Assembly (NCBI RefSeq): GCF_004320535.1
Contig: NZ_SIHY01000003.1
Location: forward strand, 279,809-343,808
Source: Arthrobacter sp. S41
GTDB lineage: Bacteria; Actinomycetota; Actinomycetes; Actinomycetales; Micrococcaceae
Length of the DNA: 64,000 nucleotides
Direction: 5' to 3'
Made by a program: the position numbers and the translations under genes. Shown here piece by piece: positions 15,832 to 23,947 of this stretch; the first letter of the stretch is position 1, and every line of letters begins with the position of its first letter. Under the pieces are notes generated by a model that did no database searches, had not been told where the DNA came from, and was given only the letters and a program-made list of their open reading frames with translations.

Positions 15832-17144
15832 TGGAAGAAGAGAACAAGAAGTCCAACGCTCAAAAGTCGCCCAAGACTAAAATCATCCTTGTTGCGGCAT
15901 TCCTCGTTGTCATCGGCCTGGTTGTTGCCGGTAGTGCACTTTTCCGTCCAGCGCAGAAGAAGGAACCGATCGCGGACGCGCCTGTCACGATGGCGTTAGA
16001 GGCATCAAGAGTTCCGAAAGATTCGACCATCGGAATTGTCGTCACCTATGGTGATGCCGAAGGCTCTGAATGGAAAGATGCAGCCAACGGTGCACTGGTA
16101 GCGGCGAAGCGTTTTGAACTGGGTGGAACCAATATCGCAGTTGAAACTCGCGATGACCGTGGCACCGTGGACGGAGCACGAGCCGCGGTAGAAGACCTGA
16201 AAAAATCAAATGTCTCAGGTATCGTAATTGCTTCGTCAGGCGACCACGTTTCCGGAGCACTAGACGAAGCCCAAAAATCTGGACTTCCAGTTATTCTCCC
16301 TTATTACAACGGTCCGCTAGCTCAGTACTCAGACATGTACCGCACTGGCGCAAGTAATAAGGATGTAGCTTCCACACTGAACAAGATTGTTCAGCCAGCA
16401 ACTAATCCAATTCTGCTCAATGCTGGTGGAGAACCGTTAGAGGGTCTGACCGCTGGAGCCGTGCGTGAAGTTGGTGCCTCCGAAGATCTAAGTACCGTGG
16501 CCAAGTCGATCCAGTCTCTGGCTTCAACTGACCGTGAATTCCCCATTGATGCGGTAGTTGTTAGTGGCACTGCACAGCGCCAAGCTCAGTTAGTCGCCCA
16601 GCTGCAGAAAGCAAAAATCGGCTTGCCTATTGCGTTAACTCCGCAAGCAACTAGCCCTGTCTTTGCCAAGACAATGATTGCTGAAAACGCCAGCTTGTCC
16701 AACGAACTTGCCAGTGCAGGAAGCCAAAGCTTTGACGACGCTGCGTTGAGTAAAGGAGCGTCGGGCCAGGCGATGAACAGCTATCTAACAGTGGTGCAGC
16801 AGATGGCTACCGACGAAGATACTTTGAGTTTGGCCGCTGACCGCCCCTTCGGTGAAGTTGCACCGCTAGCTGATTCACGAGCTCATGATGCAGTAGTCGC
16901 GATGGTCCGGGCCATTGATGACGCTCGAAACACACAACCGCAAAAGGTCGCCAAAAACCTGCACGGACTTTCACTTGGAGTCGACGACGGGCTGACTCAG
17001 GATGCCTTGAAATTCGACTCGGAAGAAGCTTTCGCAGGCCAGACAAAAGAGCTACGCCTAACCAACCAAGACTTAGGTTTGCGCTCTATGAACACCAAGG
17101 ACGGATCCGCCAACCAGTGGTTCGCTGTCACCGCGCCGCAGTAG
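15831..17144 (+). CDS. Membrane-anchored periplasmic-binding-protein-like protein in the type VII locus
   Basis: 437 residues with a basic N-terminus and one membrane helix (about 17-38), uncleaved in appearance. The outer domain reads like a type I periplasmic-binding fold: STIGIVVTYGDAEGSEWKDA, a GALVAAKRFE helix, IAVETRDDRGTVDGARAAVED, then VSGIVIASSGDHVSGALDEA, as in the Leu/Ile/Val-binding receptor family. No transporter gene is nearby, so it is unlikely to serve an ABC importer. It sits between the giant lipoprotein (one-base overlap) and the ATPase, suggesting a structural or sensing part of the secretion machine. The fold assignment is from pattern only. Confidence 0.7.
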   Translation: MEEENKKSNAQKSPKTKIILVAAFLVVIGLVVAGSALFRPAQKKEPIADAPVTMALEASRVPKDSTIGIVVTYGDAEGSEWKDAANGALVAAKRFELGGTNIAVETRDDRGTVDGARAAVEDLKKSNVSGIVIASSGDHVSGALDEAQKSGLPVILPYYNGPLAQYSDMYRTGASNKDVASTLNKIVQPATNPILLNAGGEPLEGLTAGAVREVGASEDLSTVAKSIQSLASTDREFPIDAVVVSGTAQRQAQLVAQLQKAKIGLPIALTPQATSPVFAKTMIAENASLSNELASAGSQSFDDAALSKGASGQAMNSYLTVVQQMATDEDTLSLAADRPFGEVAPLADSRAHDAVVAMVRAIDDARNTQPQKVAKNLHGLSLGVDDGLTQDALKFDSEEAFAGQTKELRLTNQDLGLRSMNTKDGSANQWFAVTAPQ

Positions 17145-17225
17145 GATTCCCGTTCGTTCACAGCGCGCTGCTGACTTTGAGCTGATGACCGTTGCAGTCC
17201 ACTTTTGAAGAAGGGCTTGATTCAT

Positions 17226-20200
17226 ATGCGTATCGCGTTCGACCTTGACGGTCAGCGAATGATCCGTGACATTCACGGAGCCGACGATTCCACGACTTTG
17301 AGCGACCTGTTGTCCAAAGTCGGACAGGAGAGCGCTTCGGATCGGGATGTCTATGTGGATGATGTTCGCACCGAAACAAGCACCCTACTTAGTGACCTGA
17401 CGTTGCTTGAGGGCAGCATCATTAGCTATCAGCCCAGCAGTGTTGAACAGAGTTTCTCCGGCTGGATTGCTGCCATCGCTGGCGGATTGAATACCGGAGC
17501 ATTGATTAGCCTTCCGGAACATCGGCGCTTGCTTCTGGGCCGTTCGCCTCACGCCGATATTCAGCTTGATACCGAAAGCGCGTCATGGGAACATGCTTCC
17601 TTTGAAGTTGAAGAACAGTCGGATTCTGGATTAGCGGTGCGAATCCGCGACTCAAAATCTACCAACGGAACCTTCGTTAATGGGGAACAAGTCCCTGCAG
17701 ACGATGAAGGAATATTGATCTCACAAACCGCCACGGTCACCCTTGGCGGGGTCAGCATCCTACTTCGCCCAGATTTTGCGGAGCAAAAGGCTCCTAAGCC
17801 TGGTTCCCTTCACAACCTCACTTCCGCTCAGACTGCGCCCTTTAACCGTCCACCACGGCCAGGTACTGTTGCAGACCATCCGCCACTGACACCTCCAGAG
17901 CGCAAGGTGGTTGCTCCGGCATCAAAGTTCAGTTACATCACCGTCATTGCGCCATTGTTGATGGCCGGTGCGATGGTCATGATGATGGGCAACGCACGGT
18001 ACGCCATGTTCGCGTTGTTGAGCCCGGTAATGGCCATAGGTATGTGGTTCGAGCAAAAGCGCCGCCACAAGAAAAACCTCGCCGAAGAAGAATCCCGCTT
18101 CAGCCAGGCCTTGGACGAGTTCAAGGAACAGATGGCTGAAGCTTCTAAAGATGAGGCCGAACGCATCCGCGAATGGGTGCCGGATACCTCCGTCGTTCTG
18201 CGTACCGGCCGGTTCCCAACTACTCGCCTGTGGCAACGCCGTGCCCAAGATGATGATGTACTGACGCTGAACGCCGGCACCGGCCAGAGCAACTGGAAAC
18301 CCGAACTGGCTCCGGGAACCAATGTGTCTCGTATGGATAAGGACATCCGAGACACCTATGAGGCCAACAAACTTCTGGCAGCACCGGTAATCGCCGACCT
18401 CTCAAACGCCGGCGTCGTGGGTATCGTTGGCGAACGCGAAGGAGCGCTTGCCCTAGCGCGTAGCCTCGTGATCCAAGCTGCAACCCATGTGGGCCCCGCC
18501 GATCTTCGGATTGCTGTCTTCTGCGACCGCGGTCGCGCAGATGGTTGGGGTTTTGCCTCGTGGCTGCCTCATACTCGCCGGCATGGCAGTAGCGAGCATG
18601 AGCAATGGCTATCGGATCAAAGTGAACGAAGCAAAGCGCTACTCAAAGATCTGCGAGAAGCCACAGATGCCCAAGTCCCCGGTTTAACCCTCATGGTGGT
18701 GGACTCCGAAGTATTAACCGAAGGTCGTGACGCACCGGCGCGATCCCTACTTGCGCACGGGCGGTCCTTTGAAACTGGCTACAAAGCTCCCGGATCTAGG
18801 AAGCATCAGATTTCCGGCATTGTCATTGCCACCGATGAGCACTACCTGCCCGCTGCTTGTAATACCGTCATTCACGTACGAGAAGACGCAGAAGCTACCG
18901 TGGACCAACGACATGTGCAGCAGTCCGTTGAGCACGTCACCATCAGTGGTTTGAGTGAAATATCTGCTGAAATTGCAGCTCAATCTCTGGCTCGCTTTGA
19001 TGACCCGGAACTTGTTGTGCCCGGCGCTGGTTTGCCTTCCCTCTCCAAACTTCCTGACTTATTGGGCCTGCAGAAGATCAGCGGGAGCCAGATTAAACAG
19101 CTCTGGGCAACGTCTAAAGGCTTTGAAACGCCTATCGGCATCAGCGAAGCAGGCGTCATGTCGCTGGACCTGGTCAAAGACGGTCCGCATGGACTGGTAG
19201 GTGGCACCACCGGTTCAGGCAAGAGTGAGTTCCTGCGTTCAATGGTCGCTGGCCTAGCCGCGCGTAACGCTCCCGACAAGCTCAACTTCATCCTGGTGGA
19301 CTTCAAGGGCGGCGCAGCCTTCGCTGCATGTGAAGCCCTCCCCCACACCATCGGAACTATCTCCAACCTCGATGAGCAGCTAGCTACCCGCGCGCTGGAA
19401 TCGTTGGAGGCCGAAATGGAGCGCCGCCAGCGAAAGTTCGCTGCCGCTGGCGAGGACATCGACAACCTTGATGCCTATCTCAAAACCAATCCTGCTGAGC
19501 CAATGCCTCGACTACTGCTGGTGGTCGATGAATTTGCAATGCTTGCCAAAGAATTCCCTGAAGTGCTCAAGTCGCTTGTTTCGGTGGGTGCCGTGGGACG
19601 AACCCTTGGCGTGCACATGATCTTGGCAACTCAGCGTCCGGCTGGTGTAGTGACCGAAGATATTCTTGCAAACACCAACTTGCGTGTTGCGTTGCGCGTA
19701 CAGTCCCGCGAAGATTCCAACAACGTTATTGGCGTGCCAGTTGCGGCCAGCATCAGCCGAAAGCAGATGGGTCGAAGCTACGTAAAGTTGGGGCAGGACG
19801 ATATCTCAGCAGTACAGACTGCGTTGGTCACCGGCCGTGCCGTCATCAGTAGCGGACCGACCTTGCACGTGTTGGAACCAGGAAACTTTGGTGCAGCTGG
19901 AACCAAACCGCTGAACACCAACACCGTACTCAGCCAGGACAGTGACCTCGACTTGCTCATTGAAGCAATCAATGAAGCCAATGACGACCTCGCGATAAAA
20001 AAACCGCGTTTTGTTTGGCCAGAGGCGCTTGGTCAAAAGGCCGAGCTTCAAGGATTTGAAACTCTGCCCGGGACCAACCCCGAGGCCATCCACACCGCTG
20101 GCGGGTTTAATAACAACGTCCTGAAAATCGCCGTACGCGATGAACCAAAGCTGCAACGTCAGATTTCAACTGGTTGGAATCTGAAAGAAGGTAACCTGCT

Positions 20201-21545
20201 GCTCGTTGGCATCCCAGGCTCAGGCACCAGCACCACGTTATGCTCTTTAGCTCTGAACGCCGCATTGAACACGGACCCCGACGATCTAGATCTAATGGTG
20301 TTGGATTTGGGAGCAGGATCGCTTCGCCCCCTCTCGCGCCTACCCCACACCCTTGCCTACGTAGGGACTGATCAAGGGAGCAAAGAACGTCAAGCACGCT
20401 TCCTGCGCCACCTGGGCAATGAGCTCTCTGCCCGTAAAGCTGATCCGCACCGACGGAAGAAGACCATCATCTTGGTCGACGGATTTGTTGCCCTTCGCGA
20501 AGAGTTCGACGCGTACGGATCAGCTGGTTCCTTGATGGAACAGTTCATGCGGGCCTACGCCGAGGGCCCTGCCCTCGGCTTGCACTTCGCGGTGACTAGT
20601 TCGATCAATACCAGAATCCCAACTGCCATGAATGCTATTACCACTCAAAAATGGGTATTCAAGCTCTCGGATCATCATGAATACAGCGCGTTAGGTATCA
20701 AGCGAGGAAATATCCCTGCGCCCGTACCTGGGCGTTGCGTCAGCATTAATGAATTACAGCAAATGCATATTGCCACTGTCGGTTCAGATATTTCCGAAGC
20801 AGTCGCTTTTGTCGATTCGCATTGGGGCAACCGTGGACCAAGGCCAGCATTGATCCGTAATCTACCGGGTGAACTCTCCTCGACGGAGCTGAACGCAATT
20901 CCGGTGCTTGATGACGAGTCTTGGAAGATTCCGGTGGGCATTCGTGAAAGTGACTTGTCTCCAGCGTTCCTAGAGATATACCCGCAGGAGCACGTGTTGA
21001 TCGCCGGTCCCGCACGCTCGGGCAAGTCAACGTTGATGATTGCTCTGTCACAGATGCTGCAACAAACGCGGGTCGAAGGTGCACCAGCTCCCACTGTCTG
21101 GGCTATCTGCGACAAGCGCTCCCCGCTCAGTGATGCTGGACTTGAAAGAGTCTGCGCACCCGGTGCCGATATCAGTGGCCTTATCAACGATTTGATGTTC
21201 CGCGAGGGGCATCGATTCTTGCTGCTTGACGATGTTGAAAAGCTAGATGATCAGGGGTCTGCGATAGAGAACTTGCTCAAGAGCGGCCCAGAAGGAGTCT
21301 GCATTATTGGCGCTGGTCGTAGCGCAGAACTGAGGAGCCTCTATAGCTGGCAGAAGGTTCTCAGAAGCTATGGCACCGGTGTTCTCCTGCAGCCTGATCC
21401 GTACAAGGACCAATCAATTTTCGGCATCGATATGCCGGGTAAAACACCTGTGGCGCTGACGCCGGGTCGTGGATATATGCATACCGGAGGACACATCACT
21501 CTAGTGCAAACCGTCAGCCCTGCCGATCTCAAAACCGATGCCTGA
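17226..21545 (+). CDS. FHA-FtsK/SpoIIIE type VII secretion ATPase (EccC/EssC-like)
   Basis: About 1439 residues. The N-terminus has a ubiquitin-like/FHA-like strand domain (1-75) and a clear FHA domain (about 95-170: LLLGRSPHADIQLD, then STNGTFVNG). Two membrane helices follow (about 240-280), then three ATPase modules. Module 1 has Walker A GGTTGSGKSE near 659 and Walker B LLLVVDEFAML. Module 2 has GIPGSGTST near 993 and IILVDGF. Module 3 has GPARSGKST near 1258 and FLLLDDVEKL. This is the motor that exports WXG100-linked substrates. I chose the ATG at 17226 (GAAGAAGG upstream) over a TTG at 17205. The intact FHA domain and the neighbouring kinase gene suggest control by phospho-threonine binding. 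Confidence 0.93.
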   Translation: MRIAFDLDGQRMIRDIHGADDSTTLSDLLSKVGQESASDRDVYVDDVRTETSTLLSDLTLLEGSIISYQPSSVEQSFSGWIAAIAGGLNTGALISLPEHRRLLLGRSPHADIQLDTESASWEHASFEVEEQSDSGLAVRIRDSKSTNGTFVNGEQVPADDEGILISQTATVTLGGVSILLRPDFAEQKAPKPGSLHNLTSAQTAPFNRPPRPGTVADHPPLTPPERKVVAPASKFSYITVIAPLLMAGAMVMMMGNARYAMFALLSPVMAIGMWFEQKRRHKKNLAEEESRFSQALDEFKEQMAEASKDEAERIREWVPDTSVVLRTGRFPTTRLWQRRAQDDDVLTLNAGTGQSNWKPELAPGTNVSRMDKDIRDTYEANKLLAAPVIADLSNAGVVGIVGEREGALALARSLVIQAATHVGPADLRIAVFCDRGRADGWGFASWLPHTRRHGSSEHEQWLSDQSERSKALLKDLREATDAQVPGLTLMVVDSEVLTEGRDAPARSLLAHGRSFETGYKAPGSRKHQISGIVIATDEHYLPAACNTVIHVREDAEATVDQRHVQQSVEHVTISGLSEISAEIAAQSLARFDDPELVVPGAGLPSLSKLPDLLGLQKISGSQIKQLWATSKGFETPIGISEAGVMSLDLVKDGPHGLVGGTTGSGKSEFLRSMVAGLAARNAPDKLNFILVDFKGGAAFAACEALPHTIGTISNLDEQLATRALESLEAEMERRQRKFAAAGEDIDNLDAYLKTNPAEPMPRLLLVVDEFAMLAKEFPEVLKSLVSVGAVGRTLGVHMILATQRPAGVVTEDILANTNLRVALRVQSREDSNNVIGVPVAASISRKQMGRSYVKLGQDDISAVQTALVTGRAVISSGPTLHVLEPGNFGAAGTKPLNTNTVLSQDSDLDLLIEAINEANDDLAIKKPRFVWPEALGQKAELQGFETLPGTNPEAIHTAGGFNNNVLKIAVRDEPKLQRQISTGWNLKEGNLLLVGIPGSGTSTTLCSLALNAALNTDPDDLDLMVLDLGAGSLRPLSRLPHTLAYVGTDQGSKERQARFLRHLGNELSARKADPHRRKKTIILVDGFVALREEFDAYGSAGSLMEQFMRAYAEGPALGLHFAVTSSINTRIPTAMNAITTQKWVFKLSDHHEYSALGIKRGNIPAPVPGRCVSINELQQMHIATVGSDISEAVAFVDSHWGNRGPRPALIRNLPGELSSTELNAIPVLDDESWKIPVGIRESDLSPAFLEIYPQEHVLIAGPARSGKSTLMIALSQMLQQTRVEGAPAPTVWAICDKRSPLSDAGLERVCAPGADISGLINDLMFREGHRFLLLDDVEKLDDQGSAIENLLKSGPEGVCIIGAGRSAELRSLYSWQKVLRSYGTGVLLQPDPYKDQSIFGIDMPGKTPVALTPGRGYMHTGGHITLVQTVSPADLKTDA

Positions 21546-21750
21546 GGACGGATAACAGCGGCAGCCAACAGACGGAGAACGAAGCAACGAACCAACCCCT
21601 GTAACTTCATCAGTTTGAAAATTCAGTAATAAGCGTGGTTAGGGTGGATAAGTCTACGAAGTCGACAGAGAGTTCGAATCAAATATCCCGAATTTTCTCA
21701 ATTCTTCGTGGCCCGTCGGACCGTCATGTACGTAGCAAAGGAAAAAGCAT

Positions 21751-22230
21751 ATGAGCGTCACTCGCCCATCAAAGAAAAAACGTCAGTTAGCCATCGGCAC
21801 CGCCGCATTGCTCTTGGGCACCACACTGCTCACTGGCTGCGGCACGCAGGCTGTCAAAATGGTCACTGACCAAAACGGTGTCAAGTCGGAAATGGTTCTT
21901 GTTTCCAAAGGTGACCGCCTGATCGAACAGTACGGCTCCAATGCCATCGATTTCAAAAAAATGGGCGTCACCCCTGACGCTATCAAAGGCGCAATTTACG
22001 ACTACCAGCAAAAGACCAATGGCGTCGATGGAGTTGAATACCGCTACGCAGTAAACGACAACAAAGCGCTCGAGTACACCGAAGTGAAGTTCGAAGATGC
22101 AGATCTTGCCAAGCTCAAAGAACTCGACATCATTCAGGGGGACTTCACCGGCGAAAATGCCACCGACTTTGTGGACCTGCAGAAGACCATTGATGCGCTG
22201 ACCAAAATTGGGTACACCAAAGAACAGTAA
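21751..22230 (+). CDS. YehR/DUF1307-like lipoprotein
   Basis: 159 residues with a lipobox (LLTGC, Cys30) after a basic signal peptide. The rest is a small beta-rich domain: SEMVLVSKGDRLIEQ, a GVEYRYAVNDNKALEYTEVKFED strand pair and a C-terminal helix, matching the layout of YehR-type lipoproteins. It lies 205 bases after the ATPase in the same direction behind an AAAGGAAAAAG site. A role in the secretion system is possible by position only; the gap may contain its own promoter. Confidence 0.65.
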   Translation: MSVTRPSKKKRQLAIGTAALLLGTTLLTGCGTQAVKMVTDQNGVKSEMVLVSKGDRLIEQYGSNAIDFKKMGVTPDAIKGAIYDYQQKTNGVDGVEYRYAVNDNKALEYTEVKFEDADLAKLKELDIIQGDFTGENATDFVDLQKTIDALTKIGYTKEQ

Positions 22231-22278
22231 TTCGGCCGTCCAACTTTTTTCGACTACTGCAGAAGGATTTTCAACCTC

Positions 22279-22872
22279 ATGACTTCAACTCCACAAGATT
22301 TGACCCAGCAAAACCCTGACTACAACGCGCCAGAGGTTCAACAGCCAGCCTCATCGGCACAGCCTTTGGACCAGCCTCTCTACGGGGCTTCATTCGGGCA
22401 GGCCATCTCGCGTTACTTCAAGAAGTACGCCACCTTCAGCGGGCGAGCATCGCGCAGTGAGTACTGGTACGTAGCGCTCTTCACCTTTATCGTCAGCCTG
22501 ATTCCCTCGATATTCATGACGATTGGTGTAGCCCGTGGCATCGCGTGGGCCGATAAGTACCAGGTGGAGGTACCGTACGGAACCGTTGACGGTGATGACA
22601 TGGCTACCTACACCCGAGGCCCTGGTGGAATCCAAAGCCCGGACTCGGTATGGATTTACCTCGGCGTGGCACTTTTGCTTCTGATTACCCTTGCACTAAT
22701 TGTTCCTAACTTGGCCATCACCTGGCGCCGTCTGCACGATACCAACCGCCCAGGCCCTTGGTACTTCATCTCGCTGGTTCCTGGCGTAGGTGGAATCATC
22801 CTGCTCATCCTGACGCTGCTGCCTTCCAAGCCTGAAGGCGCGCGCTTTGACCGGGCGGGACAGGTTTCCTAA
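22279..22872 (+). CDS. DUF805 membrane protein
   Basis: 197 residues. DUF805 landmarks are clear: YFKKYATFSGRASRSEYWY before the first helix, ITWRRLHDTNRPGPWYF before the last, and LLPSKPEGARFD at the end. Three or four membrane helices are present, plus a 35-residue Pro/Gln-rich N-terminal tail. DUF805 proteins have no settled function. It follows the YehR-like gene by 48 bases and is two bases before the next gene, so it is part of the operon. Confidence 0.88.
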   Translation: MTSTPQDLTQQNPDYNAPEVQQPASSAQPLDQPLYGASFGQAISRYFKKYATFSGRASRSEYWYVALFTFIVSLIPSIFMTIGVARGIAWADKYQVEVPYGTVDGDDMATYTRGPGGIQSPDSVWIYLGVALLLLITLALIVPNLAITWRRLHDTNRPGPWYFISLVPGVGGIILLILTLLPSKPEGARFDRAGQVS

Positions 22873-22874
22873 GT

Positions 22875-23837
22875 ATGCAGCCAACCACCACACGGAAGCG
22901 TCGCGCCTCTAGCGGCGTAGTGAAACGTGCACAAGTGGCTGTAGCACTGATGATCTCCATCAGCTTCCTCACGTATTCTCGCACCATTGGTTTCAAGAAT
23001 CTCTTTACTGGATACTTTCCGCCCGTGGTGGGTTACCTTCTCGGGCTGATCCTCGGTGTGGCAATCTCAATTGTGCTCATCCGTTATCTGCCACGAGTGG
23101 TCGCGATCCTGGTGGATATCGTCTTGGTATTCATCGTCATCGGACTAGCGGACAACTTCTCTTCGAACGGTGCACTGTCAACTTGCATCGCAGCCATAAT
23201 TGGTCTGATCGTTGGCGTGCCCATCGCGATATCCGTCGGATTCAAAAGCGAAGAAGAATCGGTCGAGCAACACCGGGAAGCTCTCGCCCTCCAGAGTAAA
23301 AACGACAATAGTCTCATCACTTGGTGGCGTGAAGGACGTATGGAATTTGATAATTCTGTAGCCACTCCAGCAGACTTGCAGGCGCTCCTCCAGTCACTGA
23401 ACGGCAAGAAACGAACTCGTTTCAGTGCCTTCAATAAGGGCGCTCGCATTGACGTGTTCGGTGGACCCAAGCAAGGATATATTCTCTTCTACACCGAGGA
23501 TTCAACCTTGCCTGCCTCAGCGCAGCAGTGGATTCAACTGCTGGATGATCCGGCCGCGAACGCGAGTATGGTTGACCCCTACGGTCAGCAGCCTAAAGCG
23601 CACAAGAAGTCCAAGAACACCGCTAGGACCTTCCCCGGGTTCAGGCCAGCGGTCTTTGGTGAGGAAATGTTGAACTCGGTTCAGGCTGTCGCTGAAGCAG
23701 TAGACCGCTTCGCAGTTGGAGCGCCTATCCAAGCGGGCAAGAAGTGGTCCGAAGGAGACGAAGCCTACGAGGCTCGTCCGTTCGCGTCCACGAGGGAAGC
23801 ACAAACCGATACGACTCAGCCCGTCAATAACGGCTAA
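22875..23837 (+). CDS. Membrane protein of unknown function, last gene of the type VII-like operon
   Basis: 320 residues with about four membrane helices in the first 120 residues (for example VVGYLLGLILGVAISIVLI), then a soluble domain of about 190 residues. That domain contains ALLQSLNGKKRTRFSAFNKG, RIDVFGGPKQGYILFYTED and FGEEMLNSVQAVAEAVDRFA, and looks alpha/beta. I recognise no family. Its start is two bases after the DUF805 stop, so the two are translationally coupled, and it is followed by a strong terminator. Membership in the secretion apparatus is inferred from the operon. Confidence 0.75.
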   Translation: MQPTTTRKRRASSGVVKRAQVAVALMISISFLTYSRTIGFKNLFTGYFPPVVGYLLGLILGVAISIVLIRYLPRVVAILVDIVLVFIVIGLADNFSSNGALSTCIAAIIGLIVGVPIAISVGFKSEEESVEQHREALALQSKNDNSLITWWREGRMEFDNSVATPADLQALLQSLNGKKRTRFSAFNKGARIDVFGGPKQGYILFYTEDSTLPASAQQWIQLLDDPAANASMVDPYGQQPKAHKKSKNTARTFPGFRPAVFGEEMLNSVQAVAEAVDRFAVGAPIQAGKKWSEGDEAYEARPFASTREAQTDTTQPVNNG

Positions 23838-23848
23838 CAACGTATCTC

Positions 23849-23897
23849 CGTCAGCCACGTCGCAGTTCTGTTCTCCTGCGTCGTGGCTGACGTTTTT
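23849..23897 (+). terminator. Rho-independent terminator closing the type VII-like operon
   Basis: CGTCAGCCACG and CGCAG on the left pair with CTGCG and CGTGGCTGACG on the right, with one T-T mismatch and a short loop, followed by TTTTT at 23893-23897. Confidence 0.85.
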
Positions 23898-23947
23898 AAC
23901 AGGTCGGTTGCGTTGCTTCTAGGTGAGAACTCACCGCGTCGTTCACA

